This document shows positions 8,398 through 17,272 of a stretch of 64,000 nucleotides of DNA, piece after piece. Under the pieces are notes generated by a model, which searched no databases, was not told the origin of the DNA, and saw only the letters and a list, made by a program, of their open reading frames with translations. This DNA comes from Deltaproteobacteria bacterium (GTDB lineage Bacteria; Desulfobacterota; Desulfuromonadia; Geobacterales; Geobacteraceae), in NCBI GenBank assembly GCA_009668975.1, contig SBEG01000001.1, positions 1 through 64,000 of the forward strand, given 5' to 3'. The stretch's first letter is position 1. Each line of letters opens with the position of its first letter. A program made the translations under genes and the position numbers.

Positions 8398-8563
8398 CTC
8401 ATCCCCAGTCCATTGATGCCCCCCCTTCTACAGCGTAACAGTTCAATTTATCTCCGCATTCTCCGTACAACTCACGCCACCTCCGGTCTGCGACCTCTTC
8501 CAGATTACAGTTAGACATCACGACAAGGTTACCAGCGTCTCACCTATCTTACTCCGTGGTATT
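8398..8563. other. Intergenic gap between arsenic island and act operon
   Basis: No open reading frame with a ribosome site, RNA gene or clear repeat was seen here. With the flanking terminator and promoter it separates the two large gene groups. Confidence 0.5.
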
Positions 8564-8591
8564 TTGACAGCGGCTCAGCGCCTGCTACTAT
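8564..8591 (+). promoter_or_regulatory. Predicted sigma-70 promoter of the act operon
   Basis: A perfect TTGACA (8564-8569), a 16-base spacer and TACTAT (8586-8591), about 65 bases before the actA start. Confidence 0.55.
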
Positions 8592-8654
8592 TAGTACCAA
8601 TAATGCGTTTCCCATCTTGACAGCCAATTACTTTGCTACAACCTGGTGAAGTCT

Positions 8655-9170
8655 ATGAAAATATCCTGGTTTGCCGGCAGCCTGACCCTCTCGATTGTCG
8701 CCATTATTTTGCTACTGACAGTGATGTATCTGCTGCCACTGGATTTCACGGAACGCTCTCCGGTCCAACCTCTCGCCTTCAGCCATAAAATGCATGCCGG
8801 CGGCAATGGCATCCACTGTCTCTATTGTCACCGCAACGCCGCTAAATCCCCGGTTGCCGGAATCCCATCGGTGGCTGACTGCCGCTCCTGCCACCTGTTC
8901 ATCGCGCCTGACAAACCGGAAATCAAGAAACTGATGGACTATTGGGACAAAGGCCAAGGAATTCCGTGGATCAGGGTCAACAATGTCCCCGACCACGTTT
9001 ATTTCCCCCACATGATGCACATCCGCTCCAGGATTGACTGCAGCGTCTGTCATGGCCAGGTGGCCACGATGGAACGGATAAGCCGTACCGCTAATCTCAA
9101 GATGGGTTGGTGCCTGGACTGTCACCGGCAGCACAAAGCCAGTATCGATTGCTGGACCTGTCACCTTTGA
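8655..9170 (+). CDS. actA: ActA-like pentahaem cytochrome c
   Basis: A 171-residue protein with one N-terminal membrane helix (residues about 5-27) and five CxxCH haem sites: CLYCH, CRSCH, CSVCH, CLDCH and CWTCH. This matches ActA of alternative complex III and is close to QrcA of the sulfate reducers' Qrc complex. The haem domain should face the periplasm and pass electrons from quinol oxidation. The ATG at 8655 is preferred to a GTG three codons upstream, which leaves no room for a ribosome site. It is first in a tight six-gene operon. Confidence 0.88.
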   Translation: MKISWFAGSLTLSIVAIILLLTVMYLLPLDFTERSPVQPLAFSHKMHAGGNGIHCLYCHRNAAKSPVAGIPSVADCRSCHLFIAPDKPEIKKLMDYWDKGQGIPWIRVNNVPDHVYFPHMMHIRSRIDCSVCHGQVATMERISRTANLKMGWCLDCHRQHKASIDCWTCHL

Positions 9171-9180
9171 GGGAGAACTG

Positions 9181-11391
9181 ATGAAGCGCAGAACCTTTTT
9201 ACAACTCGGTGGAATGACGGTCGCCAGCGCTTTTTTGGCAGGCTGCCAATCTCAAAATGAGAAACTGATTCCCTACCTGATCCCCCCCGATGAAGGTGTT
9301 ACACCCGGTAAGGCTACCTATTACGCCAGTTCGTGCAGCGGCTGTCCGGCCGGCTGCGGAATTCTGGTCCGGGTATCAGAGGGTCGGGCCAAGAAAATCG
9401 AGGGCAATCCCCAGCACCCGGTGAACCGGGGCCGACTTTGCGCCCGGGGTCAGGCCACATTACAGGAACTTTACCACCCCGACCGGATACAGCAGCCGCT
9501 CAGGCGCAGCGGACCGCGCGGATCAGGAAAATTCCAGAAAATTTCCTGGAGCGAGGCTCTCAACCTTCTTGCTGCCAAACTTACAGAATTGCAGCGGAAT
9601 CAGAATACTGACAGTCTGGCACTTTTGACACCGCAACTCTCCGGCTCCCTGGCCTCTCTTACCGGCACATTCATGCGAAGTTTCGGTTCAAGCAACCATC
9701 TTTCCTACGAACTGCTGACTCCTGACTGGCTGCGCCTGGCCAACAGGCAGTCCTACGGCCACCCGGACCTCCCATTTTACGACCTTGCCGAAACCCGTTA
9801 CCTGCTCAGTTTCGGCGCCGACTTCGTGGAAAGCCACTTGTCTCCCGTCCAATACGGTAACGCCTTCGGCCGGATGCGCCAGGGACGCGACACGGTTCGT
9901 GGACACTTCACCTATATCGGCGGACGCATGTCCCTGACCGGTGCCTCCGCCGACCGCTGGATGCCCGCCAGGCCAGGTAGCGAGGGCATGTTGGCCTTGG
10001 GCTTGGCCCGGCTGATCCTGGCCGAATCGCTCTACGACAAAGCCGACCTCTCCGCCAGCGGCATCCGGCCGGAAGAGCTTCTGACCCGCCTGCAGGGCTA
10101 CGATCTGCAGCGCGTGGCCGAGGAGACCGGGTTGGCGAAGGATTCCATCATCGAGGTGGCCCGCGAGTTTGCCACCACCCGGCCATCACTGGCCATGGCC
10201 GGTGAAACAGTCGCCTACCAGAGCAACGGCCGTGAAGCAGTCCGTGCCATTCAATTGCTGAACACCTTGGTCGGAAATTTAAACCGTCCGGGTGGAGTCT
10301 ATCCTGCAAGCTCAGATCCCCTGGCAGGTACGTTGGCCCGCAAAGAGAGCTCTTTCAGTGAACTGCAAGCACTTATTGCCGGCATGCGTGCCGGGAAAAT
10401 CAAGGCTGCCCTGATCAAAGGCAATCCGGTCCACACCGTACCTCCGGCCACCGGGTTCCAGACAGCGCTTGATTCGGTACCGTTCATCGTCAGTTTTGCA
10501 ACCTTGCTTGACGACACCGCCTTGCAGGCCGACCTGGTACTTCCCGACAATGCTGCCCTGGAGAGTTGGGGAGACGTGGTGCCGCTGGCCGGCTCCCGCG
10601 CCTTCGTCTACGGAACGATGCAGCCGGTGGTCGCGCCGCTCTATGACACCCGCCAGTTCGCCGATGTGCTGCTGGCTGCAGCCTCACGCTTGGGTGGATC
10701 GCTGGCTGCCGCCCTGCCCCAGAAGTCCTTTGTGGAGTATCTCAAGTCTTCACTTGCCCAACGTTTCAGTTCCGGGAAAGAAGAAGATTTTGAGTCACTC
10801 TGGGTTGAGCTTCTCCGCAACGGAGGCCAATTCACATCGGAACAGTGGCAGGAAAAGTACTATCGCTGGTCCTCGGCAGCGGTTATTGAGGATCCGCCCC
10901 CCCCCGTTTTTGCCGGAGAGGCGAAACAATTTCCCCTGAATTTGCAAGTGTATCCCTCAACCGCCTTTCATGACGGCCGCGGCACCCCGTTTCCCTGGTT
11001 GCAGCAAATGCCCGATCCAATGAGTACGGTAGTCTGGGACAGCTGGATCGAGATAAACCCCACGACTGCTGCCACGCTGGGGATAAATCAGGGGGATCTG
11101 GTCGAAGTAATTTCCCCTCGAAGTTCGTTACGCCTGCCGGCGGTAATCTACCCTGGCATTCGTCCCGACATGGTTGCCATTCCGCTGGGGCAAGGGCACA
11201 AAGGCGGGGGGCGTTATGCCAAAGACCGGGGCGTGAATCCTCTCACATTGCTGTCATTGCTGAAGGGAAAAGAACAGCATGCTGCCTGGAACGCCACCCG
11301 GGTGAGGATAATTCGTATCTCACAGAAAGGCAACCTGGTGACAGCCGGACATCCCGAGGGAAGTTACCGCAGTGAATTGATAGGGATTTAA
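9181..11391 (+). CDS. actB1: ActB1-like molybdopterin-oxidoreductase-family subunit
   Basis: A 736-residue protein of the molybdopterin oxidoreductase superfamily. It begins with a Tat-like signal, KRRTFLQLGG, ending in the lipobox LAGC (Cys22), so it should be exported and possibly lipid-anchored. An Fe-S motif C-x2-C-x3-C-x27-C follows (Cys52, 55, 59, 87). In alternative complex III and Qrc the homologous domain has lost the molybdenum cofactor and acts structurally; whether it is empty here cannot be read directly. In typical ActB this part is fused to a ferredoxin part, which here is the next gene. Confidence 0.87.
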   Translation: MKRRTFLQLGGMTVASAFLAGCQSQNEKLIPYLIPPDEGVTPGKATYYASSCSGCPAGCGILVRVSEGRAKKIEGNPQHPVNRGRLCARGQATLQELYHPDRIQQPLRRSGPRGSGKFQKISWSEALNLLAAKLTELQRNQNTDSLALLTPQLSGSLASLTGTFMRSFGSSNHLSYELLTPDWLRLANRQSYGHPDLPFYDLAETRYLLSFGADFVESHLSPVQYGNAFGRMRQGRDTVRGHFTYIGGRMSLTGASADRWMPARPGSEGMLALGLARLILAESLYDKADLSASGIRPEELLTRLQGYDLQRVAEETGLAKDSIIEVAREFATTRPSLAMAGETVAYQSNGREAVRAIQLLNTLVGNLNRPGGVYPASSDPLAGTLARKESSFSELQALIAGMRAGKIKAALIKGNPVHTVPPATGFQTALDSVPFIVSFATLLDDTALQADLVLPDNAALESWGDVVPLAGSRAFVYGTMQPVVAPLYDTRQFADVLLAAASRLGGSLAAALPQKSFVEYLKSSLAQRFSSGKEEDFESLWVELLRNGGQFTSEQWQEKYYRWSSAAVIEDPPPPVFAGEAKQFPLNLQVYPSTAFHDGRGTPFPWLQQMPDPMSTVVWDSWIEINPTTAATLGINQGDLVEVISPRSSLRLPAVIYPGIRPDMVAIPLGQGHKGGGRYAKDRGVNPLTLLSLLKGKEQHAAWNATRVRIIRISQKGNLVTAGHPEGSYRSELIGI

Positions 11392-11436
11392 TCTGATTTG
11401 ACAACATATCACTTGAGCAATAAGGATTCATCAACC

Positions 11437-12150
11437 ATGCAAAAACTGACCAGTCCGTACAAATGGGGAATGGTGATCGATCTTGACCGCTGCACCGGCT
11501 GCGGTGCCTGCGTTGTGGCCTGCCAAGCCGAGAATAACGTGGGGATTTGTGAAAAGCAGGAAATCGCCGAAGGGCGCAACATGCACTGGCTGCGCATCGA
11601 GCGTTTCTGGGTGGGTGAGTACCCCGACGTCAGGGTACGCTTCCTGCCGGTCATGTGCCAACAATGTCAGGACGCCCCCTGCGAGCCGGTCTGCCCGGTC
11701 TATGCCAGCTACCACAACCCGGACGGCCTGAACGGTCAGGTCTACAACCGCTGCGTCGGCACCCGTTACTGCGGCAACAACTGTCCGTATGCCGTGCGGG
11801 TCTTCAATTTTTATCCCCACGAATGGCCCAAACCGTTGGACAACCAGCTTTCTCCGGACATTACCGTCCGCACGCGGGGAGTGATGGAAAAGTGCAGTTT
11901 CTGCATTCAGCGCATCCGCCGCGCCAAGGAGGAGGCCACGTTGGAAGGCCGGATCATTCGAGATGGCGAAGTGCAGCCGGCCTGCGCCCAGACCTGCCCG
12001 GCCGAGGCCATGACCTTCGGGAATCTGGCCGATCCCGCAAGCCGTGCGGCACGGCTGGCTCGAAGCCCGCGTCGTTTCCACCTGCTGGAGCACCTGGGCA
12101 CGCACCCCTCGGTAGTGTACCTCAAGGGAGGAGGTCGAGAGCATGTCTGA
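11437..12150 (+). CDS. actB2: ActB2-like Fe-S subunit (PsrB/ferredoxin type)
   Basis: A 237-residue cluster-rich protein with the four cysteine groups usual for PsrB/NrfC-type subunits: DRCTGCGACVVACQAENN, CQQCQDAPCEPVCP, RCVGTRYCGNNCPYAV, and KCSFCIQRI paired with ACAQTCPAEAM. It should hold four Fe-S clusters, including a possible [3Fe-4S] at the third group. It has no signal of its own and could be carried out with ActB1 through the Tat pathway. The start at 11437 has AAGGA upstream. It overlaps actC by 8 bases. Confidence 0.87.
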   Translation: MQKLTSPYKWGMVIDLDRCTGCGACVVACQAENNVGICEKQEIAEGRNMHWLRIERFWVGEYPDVRVRFLPVMCQQCQDAPCEPVCPVYASYHNPDGLNGQVYNRCVGTRYCGNNCPYAVRVFNFYPHEWPKPLDNQLSPDITVRTRGVMEKCSFCIQRIRRAKEEATLEGRIIRDGEVQPACAQTCPAEAMTFGNLADPASRAARLARSPRRFHLLEHLGTHPSVVYLKGGGREHV

Positions 12151-13510
12151 TCCCCCGGGAACAACCAAGAGCGTATCACAGACCAATGATGAGCTGCTTT
12201 CCTCACTGCGCCCGCCCACCCTTGCCTGGTATCTATTGGCCTTCTTTCTCGGAGCAGTGGTGGCCTGCGGTCTCGCCGCATTCACCTGGCAGATGATGAA
12301 TGGCATGTATGTTACCGGCAAGAACCGCCCGGTCATGTGGGGCTTCTACATCACCGGCTTCGTCTTCTGGGTCGGCCTGTCCCACTCCGGCACCATGGTC
12401 TCCTCCATCCTGCGTCTTTCCCGGGCCAACTGGCGCCGGCCGATCCTGCGGGCCGCAGAAGCTATGACCGTGTTCTGCATCACCGTCGCCGGGCTGTTTC
12501 CGTTAATCCACCTTGGACGAAACTGGACATTCTTTTACATGATCCCCTACCCCAACCAGCGCGGGTTGTGGCCGAACTTCCGTTCACCCCTGTTGTGGGA
12601 TATGACCGCCATCACCTCCTACATCATCGGCAGCAGTCTTTTCCTCTATCTGGGGATGTTACCGGATTTGGCTATCGCCCGTGACAGATCAACCGGCTGG
12701 CGTCACAAGATGTACACTTTCCTGGCGATGGGCTGGCGTGGCAGCGCCCGCGAATGGTCGGTTTACCATAAGGCCTCGACCTTGATGGCAGCCCTGATTA
12801 TTCCTGTGGCGGTCTCGGTTCACTCCATAGTTGCCTGGGATTTTGCCGTAACCGTGGTCCCCGGCTGGCACAGCACCATCTTTCCCCCATACTTCGTTAT
12901 CGGTGCAATCCTCTCCGGTGTTGCCGCAGTAATCACCCTGATGATTATTATCCGAAAAATTTTCCATCTGGAAGAATACCTGACCCCGCTGCATTTCGAC
13001 AACATGGGCAAGTTGCTGCTGGTAATCTCCCTGCTCTGGACCTATGCCTATTTCGTCGAGGTTCAGATCACCTGGTACGCCCATGAACCGATCGAGTGGG
13101 AAGTTTTCAGCTACCTGTCCAGCAGATACACCCCGCAACTGCTCATAATGCTGGTAGGAAATTCGTTGCTGCCGATCATCTTCCTCTGTTTCAGGAAGAT
13201 GCGGCGCTCTATCGGCGTGATGCTGTTGCTGTCACTGTGGGTCAATGTCGCCATGTTCATCGAGCGCTTCCTGATCATCGTCCCGACACTCTCCCACAAG
13301 AATATGCCTTTTGCCTGGGGCAGCTACAGTCCGTCCCTCGTGGAGATCCTGGTGAACCTTGCCGCGCTGGCCGGATTTGCCCTGCTCTTCACCCTCTTTG
13401 CCAAATTTTTCCCGATTATGGCAATTTCAGATGTCCGCGAACTGGAAGTACGCGAGGCGAAGGTCCCCATGGGACGCACCCGGTTGCCCTCAATCGCGGG
13501 AAAGGAGTGA
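12143..13510 (+). CDS. actC: ActC-like NrfD/PsrC membrane subunit
   Basis: A 455-residue integral membrane protein of the NrfD/PsrC family with about ten hydrophobic segments. It should form the quinol-binding membrane core. Family features include the early FYITGFVFWVGLSHSGTMVSS and the later HSIVAWDFAVTVVPGWHSTIFPPYFV. The start overlaps the end of actB2 and follows GGGAGGAGG. Length is within the ActC range (about 450-490). A second NrfD-type subunit (ActF), common in full alternative complex III operons, is not found in this window. Confidence 0.9.
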   Translation: MSDPPGTTKSVSQTNDELLSSLRPPTLAWYLLAFFLGAVVACGLAAFTWQMMNGMYVTGKNRPVMWGFYITGFVFWVGLSHSGTMVSSILRLSRANWRRPILRAAEAMTVFCITVAGLFPLIHLGRNWTFFYMIPYPNQRGLWPNFRSPLLWDMTAITSYIIGSSLFLYLGMLPDLAIARDRSTGWRHKMYTFLAMGWRGSAREWSVYHKASTLMAALIIPVAVSVHSIVAWDFAVTVVPGWHSTIFPPYFVIGAILSGVAAVITLMIIIRKIFHLEEYLTPLHFDNMGKLLLVISLLWTYAYFVEVQITWYAHEPIEWEVFSYLSSRYTPQLLIMLVGNSLLPIIFLCFRKMRRSIGVMLLLSLWVNVAMFIERFLIIVPTLSHKNMPFAWGSYSPSLVEILVNLAALAGFALLFTLFAKFFPIMAISDVRELEVREAKVPMGRTRLPSIAGKE

Positions 13511-13514
13511 ATCG

Positions 13515-14099
13515 ATGGAAATCCTGGGAATCTTCAGGAATTGCGAATCCGCGGCTAAGGCAGTTGATGATCTGGTTCGGGCCGGTTTTACCGAAAACCA
13601 GGTCGACTCCTTGACATCGGTCCCCTACCCTGACGGGGTACTGGTCAGGACCGAAGTTTCTTCCCGGTTCCGCTGGATCGCACTGGCCGGCGGGTTATCG
13701 GGAGCTGTAGCCGGTTTTGCGCTGGCGGCCGGAACCGCCTGGCTCTACCCGGTGCAAACAGGGGACAAACCGATCATCACGCTCTACCCGACCGCAATCA
13801 TCTGTTTCGAAGTGGCCATGCTGTTTGCCATAATCGGCACCATGGTCGGAATGTTCCTTGATATGGGGCTGCCCGCACTGGGTAAGCGCCTCTATGACCC
13901 GGCCATTGCAGAAGGTTGCATCGGAATAAGTCTTACCATTCGTGTCGGGGGAGAGGTGGTGCACTGTCCAACGGAAACTGAATCAGGGGAATGCATCGGA
14001 GCAATTGCCGCCCTTTCCGCCGCAGAGCAGAAGAAAAGGGCAGAAGAAATAATGCAGGCTGCCGGTGTCCTGCGTGTGATCGAAGAGGAACTGTCATGA
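13515..14099 (+). CDS. actD: ActD-like membrane protein (DUF3341)
   Basis: A 194-residue protein with two central hydrophobic hairpin segments (residues about 57-77 and 95-118) flanked by soluble parts, the layout of ActD/DUF3341 subunits. The N-terminus MEILGIFRNCESAAKAVDDL begins the family's ferredoxin-like soluble domain. AAAGGAG lies 8 bases before the ATG at 13515. It sits between actC and actE, and its stop overlaps the actE start (ATGA). Its presence favours alternative complex III over Qrc, which lacks this subunit. Confidence 0.85.
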   Translation: MEILGIFRNCESAAKAVDDLVRAGFTENQVDSLTSVPYPDGVLVRTEVSSRFRWIALAGGLSGAVAGFALAAGTAWLYPVQTGDKPIITLYPTAIICFEVAMLFAIIGTMVGMFLDMGLPALGKRLYDPAIAEGCIGISLTIRVGGEVVHCPTETESGECIGAIAALSAAEQKKRAEEIMQAAGVLRVIEEELS

Positions 14100-14542
14100 A
14101 ATCACCGGGGATATTTATCATTCTGGCCGTTGCTCCGCTGCTGACCGCGGCGCTCTGGATGGACCGGCAACAATCCTACAAGCCGTATCAGCCGCCTGTA
14201 CTGAATACGCCCGCCGGGTCCGTTCCGACTTCGGGACGGGAAGGACGCACTCCAGAGGTAAACCCTGTCAAAGCAACCCGTGACTCCCTGGAACAAGGCA
14301 AGATACTCTTTATCATCAACTGCGCCCTGTGTCACGGCGAAGTCTCGTCCCAACCCGGCTCTGTTGGCCTAAAACTCGATCCTCGCCCGCCCGGCCTCGA
14401 CCAGAGCCGAATGCAGGAATTGAGCGAAGTTTTTATATTCAGAGTCATCACCTTGGGTTTCGGTCGTATGCCGCCCTTCAAGGACAAGCTCTCACCAAGA
14501 GAGCGTTGGGATATAATCAACTTTCTGCACACAAGAAACTGA
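14096..14542 (+). CDS. actE: ActE-like monohaem cytochrome c
   Basis: A 148-residue protein with an N-terminal signal or anchor helix and one CALCH haem site in INCALCHGE. A likely methionine ligand lies in GFGRMPPFKDKLS, and the C-terminus ERWDIINFLHTRN is the typical final helix of class I cytochromes c and ActE. It should carry electrons from the complex to periplasmic acceptors. The ATG overlaps the actD stop by four bases. It is the last gene of the operon; the next gene is convergent. Confidence 0.88.
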   Translation: MKSPGIFIILAVAPLLTAALWMDRQQSYKPYQPPVLNTPAGSVPTSGREGRTPEVNPVKATRDSLEQGKILFIINCALCHGEVSSQPGSVGLKLDPRPPGLDQSRMQELSEVFIFRVITLGFGRMPPFKDKLSPRERWDIINFLHTRN

Positions 14543-14559
14543 TGGATACCGTCTCGATA

Positions 14560-14943
14560 CTATTGAAAGGTCTTCAACACATATTCGGCAATAGCTTGCG
14601 CATCTTGATCGGAGATCGTTTTTTCGTCGAATTTATTCATGCCCGGTCCCGGGTTGCGCAACGTCGCGATTATATCGTCGGCCGTTTTAATGCCGTTAGC
14701 CTCCAGTTTCTTTCTATGCAAGGGTTTCTCAGGATTGATGATATTGCCACCAGCGGGATGACAGACCGTACAGTGTTGACCGAAGAGCTCTTCGCCCGTT
14801 TTTGCTTCAGCCGTGGGAACCGGGGCCGGTGCTGTCGCCTGCTCCGGAGCTGCCGGTTTTTCAGCTGACTCCTTTTTACATCCGCCCAAAAAGTTTCCGC
14901 TGACAGCCAGAATCGCCAAACCAATCAAGATTTTTCCGTTCAT
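14560..14943 (-). CDS. Lipoprotein cytochrome c, class I-like
   Basis: A 127-residue exported protein. The signal peptide ends in a lipobox LGGC (Cys22), followed by an Ala/Pro-rich linker, then a haem site CTVCH (Cys58, Cys61, His62) and a methionine ligand in NPGPGMNKFDE. The C-terminal helix AQAIAEYVLKTF is typical of class I folds. GGGAGGG precedes the ATG at 14943. It is convergent with actE, 17 bases apart, and may accept electrons from that complex; this is inferred from adjacency. Confidence 0.88.
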   Translation of the reverse strand: MNGKILIGLAILAVSGNFLGGCKKESAEKPAAPEQATAPAPVPTAEAKTGEELFGQHCTVCHPAGGNIINPEKPLHRKKLEANGIKTADDIIATLRNPGPGMNKFDEKTISDQDAQAIAEYVLKTFQ

Positions 14944-15211
14944 TGTCCCTCCCAGGATCAAGCACAAGGTAGTATGCACAGCACTCGAAGGGGAAAATCT
15001 AAATAGTACCCGTTTTCCCGGCACATTCCTCCTTCCCATCGACGTAGCAGGTCATCAGAAAGAGGTTACCCTGTATAAGGGTAACAGAAGATATGGCGGT
15101 TTCAATCCAAAAGCGACATACCCATGTTCAAGCTTTAGTTACGGTAAACCTATGGAGGCCCAAAACGTTATATTTGTCAGAGCACTGAAAGGCATCAAGA
15201 GGAGGTGCCGA

Positions 15212-15418
15212 ATGAAAAAACTTCTCCTTCTGACAATTATCACGTTACTGCTGGGCGGTTGTGTTGTCTATCCGGGTTACTATAGTTCGGGTTATTATTC
15301 CCGGCCTTATGGGTATTATGGTCCAAGCGTAAACCTCCATTATGGCTTCTATGGCGGGCGTAGCCATCACGGCGGATTTGGTCATCACCAGCAAGGACAT
15401 GGAGGCTGGCATCGTTAG
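15212..15418 (+). CDS. Small Gly/Tyr/His-rich lipoprotein
   Basis: A 68-residue protein that starts MKKLLLLTIITLLLGGC, a classic lipoprotein signal with lipobox LGGC. The mature part is almost wholly Gly, Tyr, Ser and His, with a C-terminal stretch of many histidines (HHGGFGHHQQGHGG) that could bind metal ions. AAGAGGAGG sits 5 bases before the ATG. No homologous fold is recognised. It is probably anchored in the outer membrane or periplasmic face. Confidence 0.75.
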   Translation: MKKLLLLTIITLLLGGCVVYPGYYSSGYYSRPYGYYGPSVNLHYGFYGGRSHHGGFGHHQQGHGGWHR

Positions 15419-15461
15419 GAAATAATTTAGAATCTACCCTGCCCGGGGCTCTGGAGAAACA

Positions 15462-17009
15462 ATGCTCACTCGTCGCGATTTTCTTAACATTATCGCCGGT
15501 GCCGGGGCTTACCTGGCATTACCCGGGTGTGCCGTAAGCCCGCCGTTACGGCGGGACGTTTTCCCTGATTTCGGCGCACCCGGCACTCCCTATCTCGGCC
15601 TTGCCACCTCATTACGTGAAGAGCACAACTACGAGGCCAGAGTAGAAGGCCCAATTCCGCGACAACTGCGAGGTACCTTCTATCGCATCGGCCCCGGCCT
15701 ATTCGACAGGAACGGCCTTCGCCGGCGGACGGTCCTGGATGGAGACGGCATGGTGCAATCCTTTACCTTCCAGGAAAACGGAGTACGCTACCGCAACCGC
15801 TTCGTACGAACCAAACGCTTTGTAGATGAGGAGGCAGCAGACAGGTTTCTCTACCCCACCTGGGGAACCCAGGCTCCGGGCGGGTTCCTCGCCAACTTCT
15901 GGAGGGCCGAGGAGGTCACAAGTCAGGCAAGTGTCACTGTCTACCGGGTAAATGAGAGGCTCTACGCATTCGACGAGGGGAGCCTGCCTTATCAGCTTGA
16001 TCCGGTCAGCCTGGCGACACTTGGAGAAACCAGCCTCGGCCTGCCCCGTGACCAGACCATCTATGCCGCCCATTCTAAAATCGATGGCAAGAGCGGTGAA
16101 TGGCTCCATTTCGGCATCCTTTTCGGCCCGTCACCACGGCTCCATATCACCATCTTTGGACGAGACGGCACTCTGACCAACCACCGCACATTCCCCCTGC
16201 CCCGCAATGTCTACATGCACGACTGGTTCGTCACTGAACGCTGGCTGGTCTTCAATTTTCAACCGGTGGAGATTCGTGTTTGGGGTTTTCTGCTCGGATT
16301 CCGGAGCATGTTCGACTCCCTGCGTTGGAATCCAGGCGAGGGAAACCTGCTGATGCTGGTGGAGAGACAGGGAAACGCCTCGCCGCTCTATCTGGAAACA
16401 CAGGCGCGTTTCATGTGGCACTCGATAAACGCCTACCAGATCAAGGGAGAAATAATCGGGGATTTCATCGGTTACGACAACCCCGACCATCTGATCGGAC
16501 CTGACTCGGCTGCAACTGCCATCATGCAGGGGAAAAAAGGCAAACACACGTACACAGGTAAAATCCGGCGCTATGTGATCGATCCGGAACGGAAAAGCAT
16601 CAAGGAAGAATTGTTCGCTGGCGATAATTTCGAGTGGCCCCGGATTAATGAGCAGCAACGCTGCCACCGTTACCGGTTCGCATATATCAACCAGGGACAT
16701 GCGGGCGAATTCTTCTGGTCGATCATCACCAGGGTCGACATGCTGACCGGTGAAAAAACCTCCTACGATTTCGGCAGAAGACAATTCTGCAGCGAGCCGG
16801 TTTTCATCCCGGTTCCCGGCAAACGCTATGCACCGGATGATGCCGAAGAACCGGGATGGCTGCTGAGCGAGGTTTATGACAGCGAAAGCCGGACCAGTCA
16901 TCTGGCCATTCTGCGGGCCGAAAGAATTACGGACGGGCCGCTGGCCAGGATTCATCTTACCCACCACGCCCCCTTCAGCTACCACGGCTGGTGGGGCCCG
17001 GCTGATTGA
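15462..17009 (+). CDS. Exported carotenoid oxygenase-family protein
   Basis: A 515-residue protein of the carotenoid cleavage / RPE65 / lignostilbene dioxygenase family. The four iron-binding histidines can be placed at His204 (YAAHSK), His253 (MHDWFVT), His320 (MWHSINAY) and His508 (SYHGWW). The N-terminus TRRDFLNIIAGAGAYLALPGC looks like a Tat signal plus lipobox, so the enzyme is probably folded in the cytoplasm and anchored outside. Such enzymes cleave C=C bonds using O2, which is odd next to an anaerobic-style gene set. The substrate is unknown. Confidence 0.88.
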   Translation: MLTRRDFLNIIAGAGAYLALPGCAVSPPLRRDVFPDFGAPGTPYLGLATSLREEHNYEARVEGPIPRQLRGTFYRIGPGLFDRNGLRRRTVLDGDGMVQSFTFQENGVRYRNRFVRTKRFVDEEAADRFLYPTWGTQAPGGFLANFWRAEEVTSQASVTVYRVNERLYAFDEGSLPYQLDPVSLATLGETSLGLPRDQTIYAAHSKIDGKSGEWLHFGILFGPSPRLHITIFGRDGTLTNHRTFPLPRNVYMHDWFVTERWLVFNFQPVEIRVWGFLLGFRSMFDSLRWNPGEGNLLMLVERQGNASPLYLETQARFMWHSINAYQIKGEIIGDFIGYDNPDHLIGPDSAATAIMQGKKGKHTYTGKIRRYVIDPERKSIKEELFAGDNFEWPRINEQQRCHRYRFAYINQGHAGEFFWSIITRVDMLTGEKTSYDFGRRQFCSEPVFIPVPGKRYAPDDAEEPGWLLSEVYDSESRTSHLAILRAERITDGPLARIHLTHHAPFSYHGWWGPAD

Positions 17010-17190
17010 GTATCTTCCGCATGAAACCGGAGTCAGAAGTGCATGAAAAAAGGACACCCAGACTTCACATGGCGCCAGTCTTGGGAGATAAAGCTATCCT
17101 GTCAAAGCAGGAAGCATGTTCCTGGCTTTTGTTTTTTAGTGCAGGCAGCAAAACAATCTATCCAACCTATACGAAATATAAATAATACAA

Positions 17191-17235
17191 GGGCCATTGC
17201 ACCGTATTTCGAACAATACTACGAAGCAATGGCCC
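17191..17235. repeat. Nested palindrome in a convergent gap
   Basis: Perfect 10-base arms GGGCCATTGC (17191-17200) and GCAATGGCCC (17226-17235) enclose a second partial dyad (CGTATT...AATAC). It lies between the ends of two convergent genes and could act as a weak two-way terminator, but no T run follows. Confidence 0.6.
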
Positions 17236-17272
17236 AATTATTTGACCGCAAGGAAGCAGAACGTCACACTAT

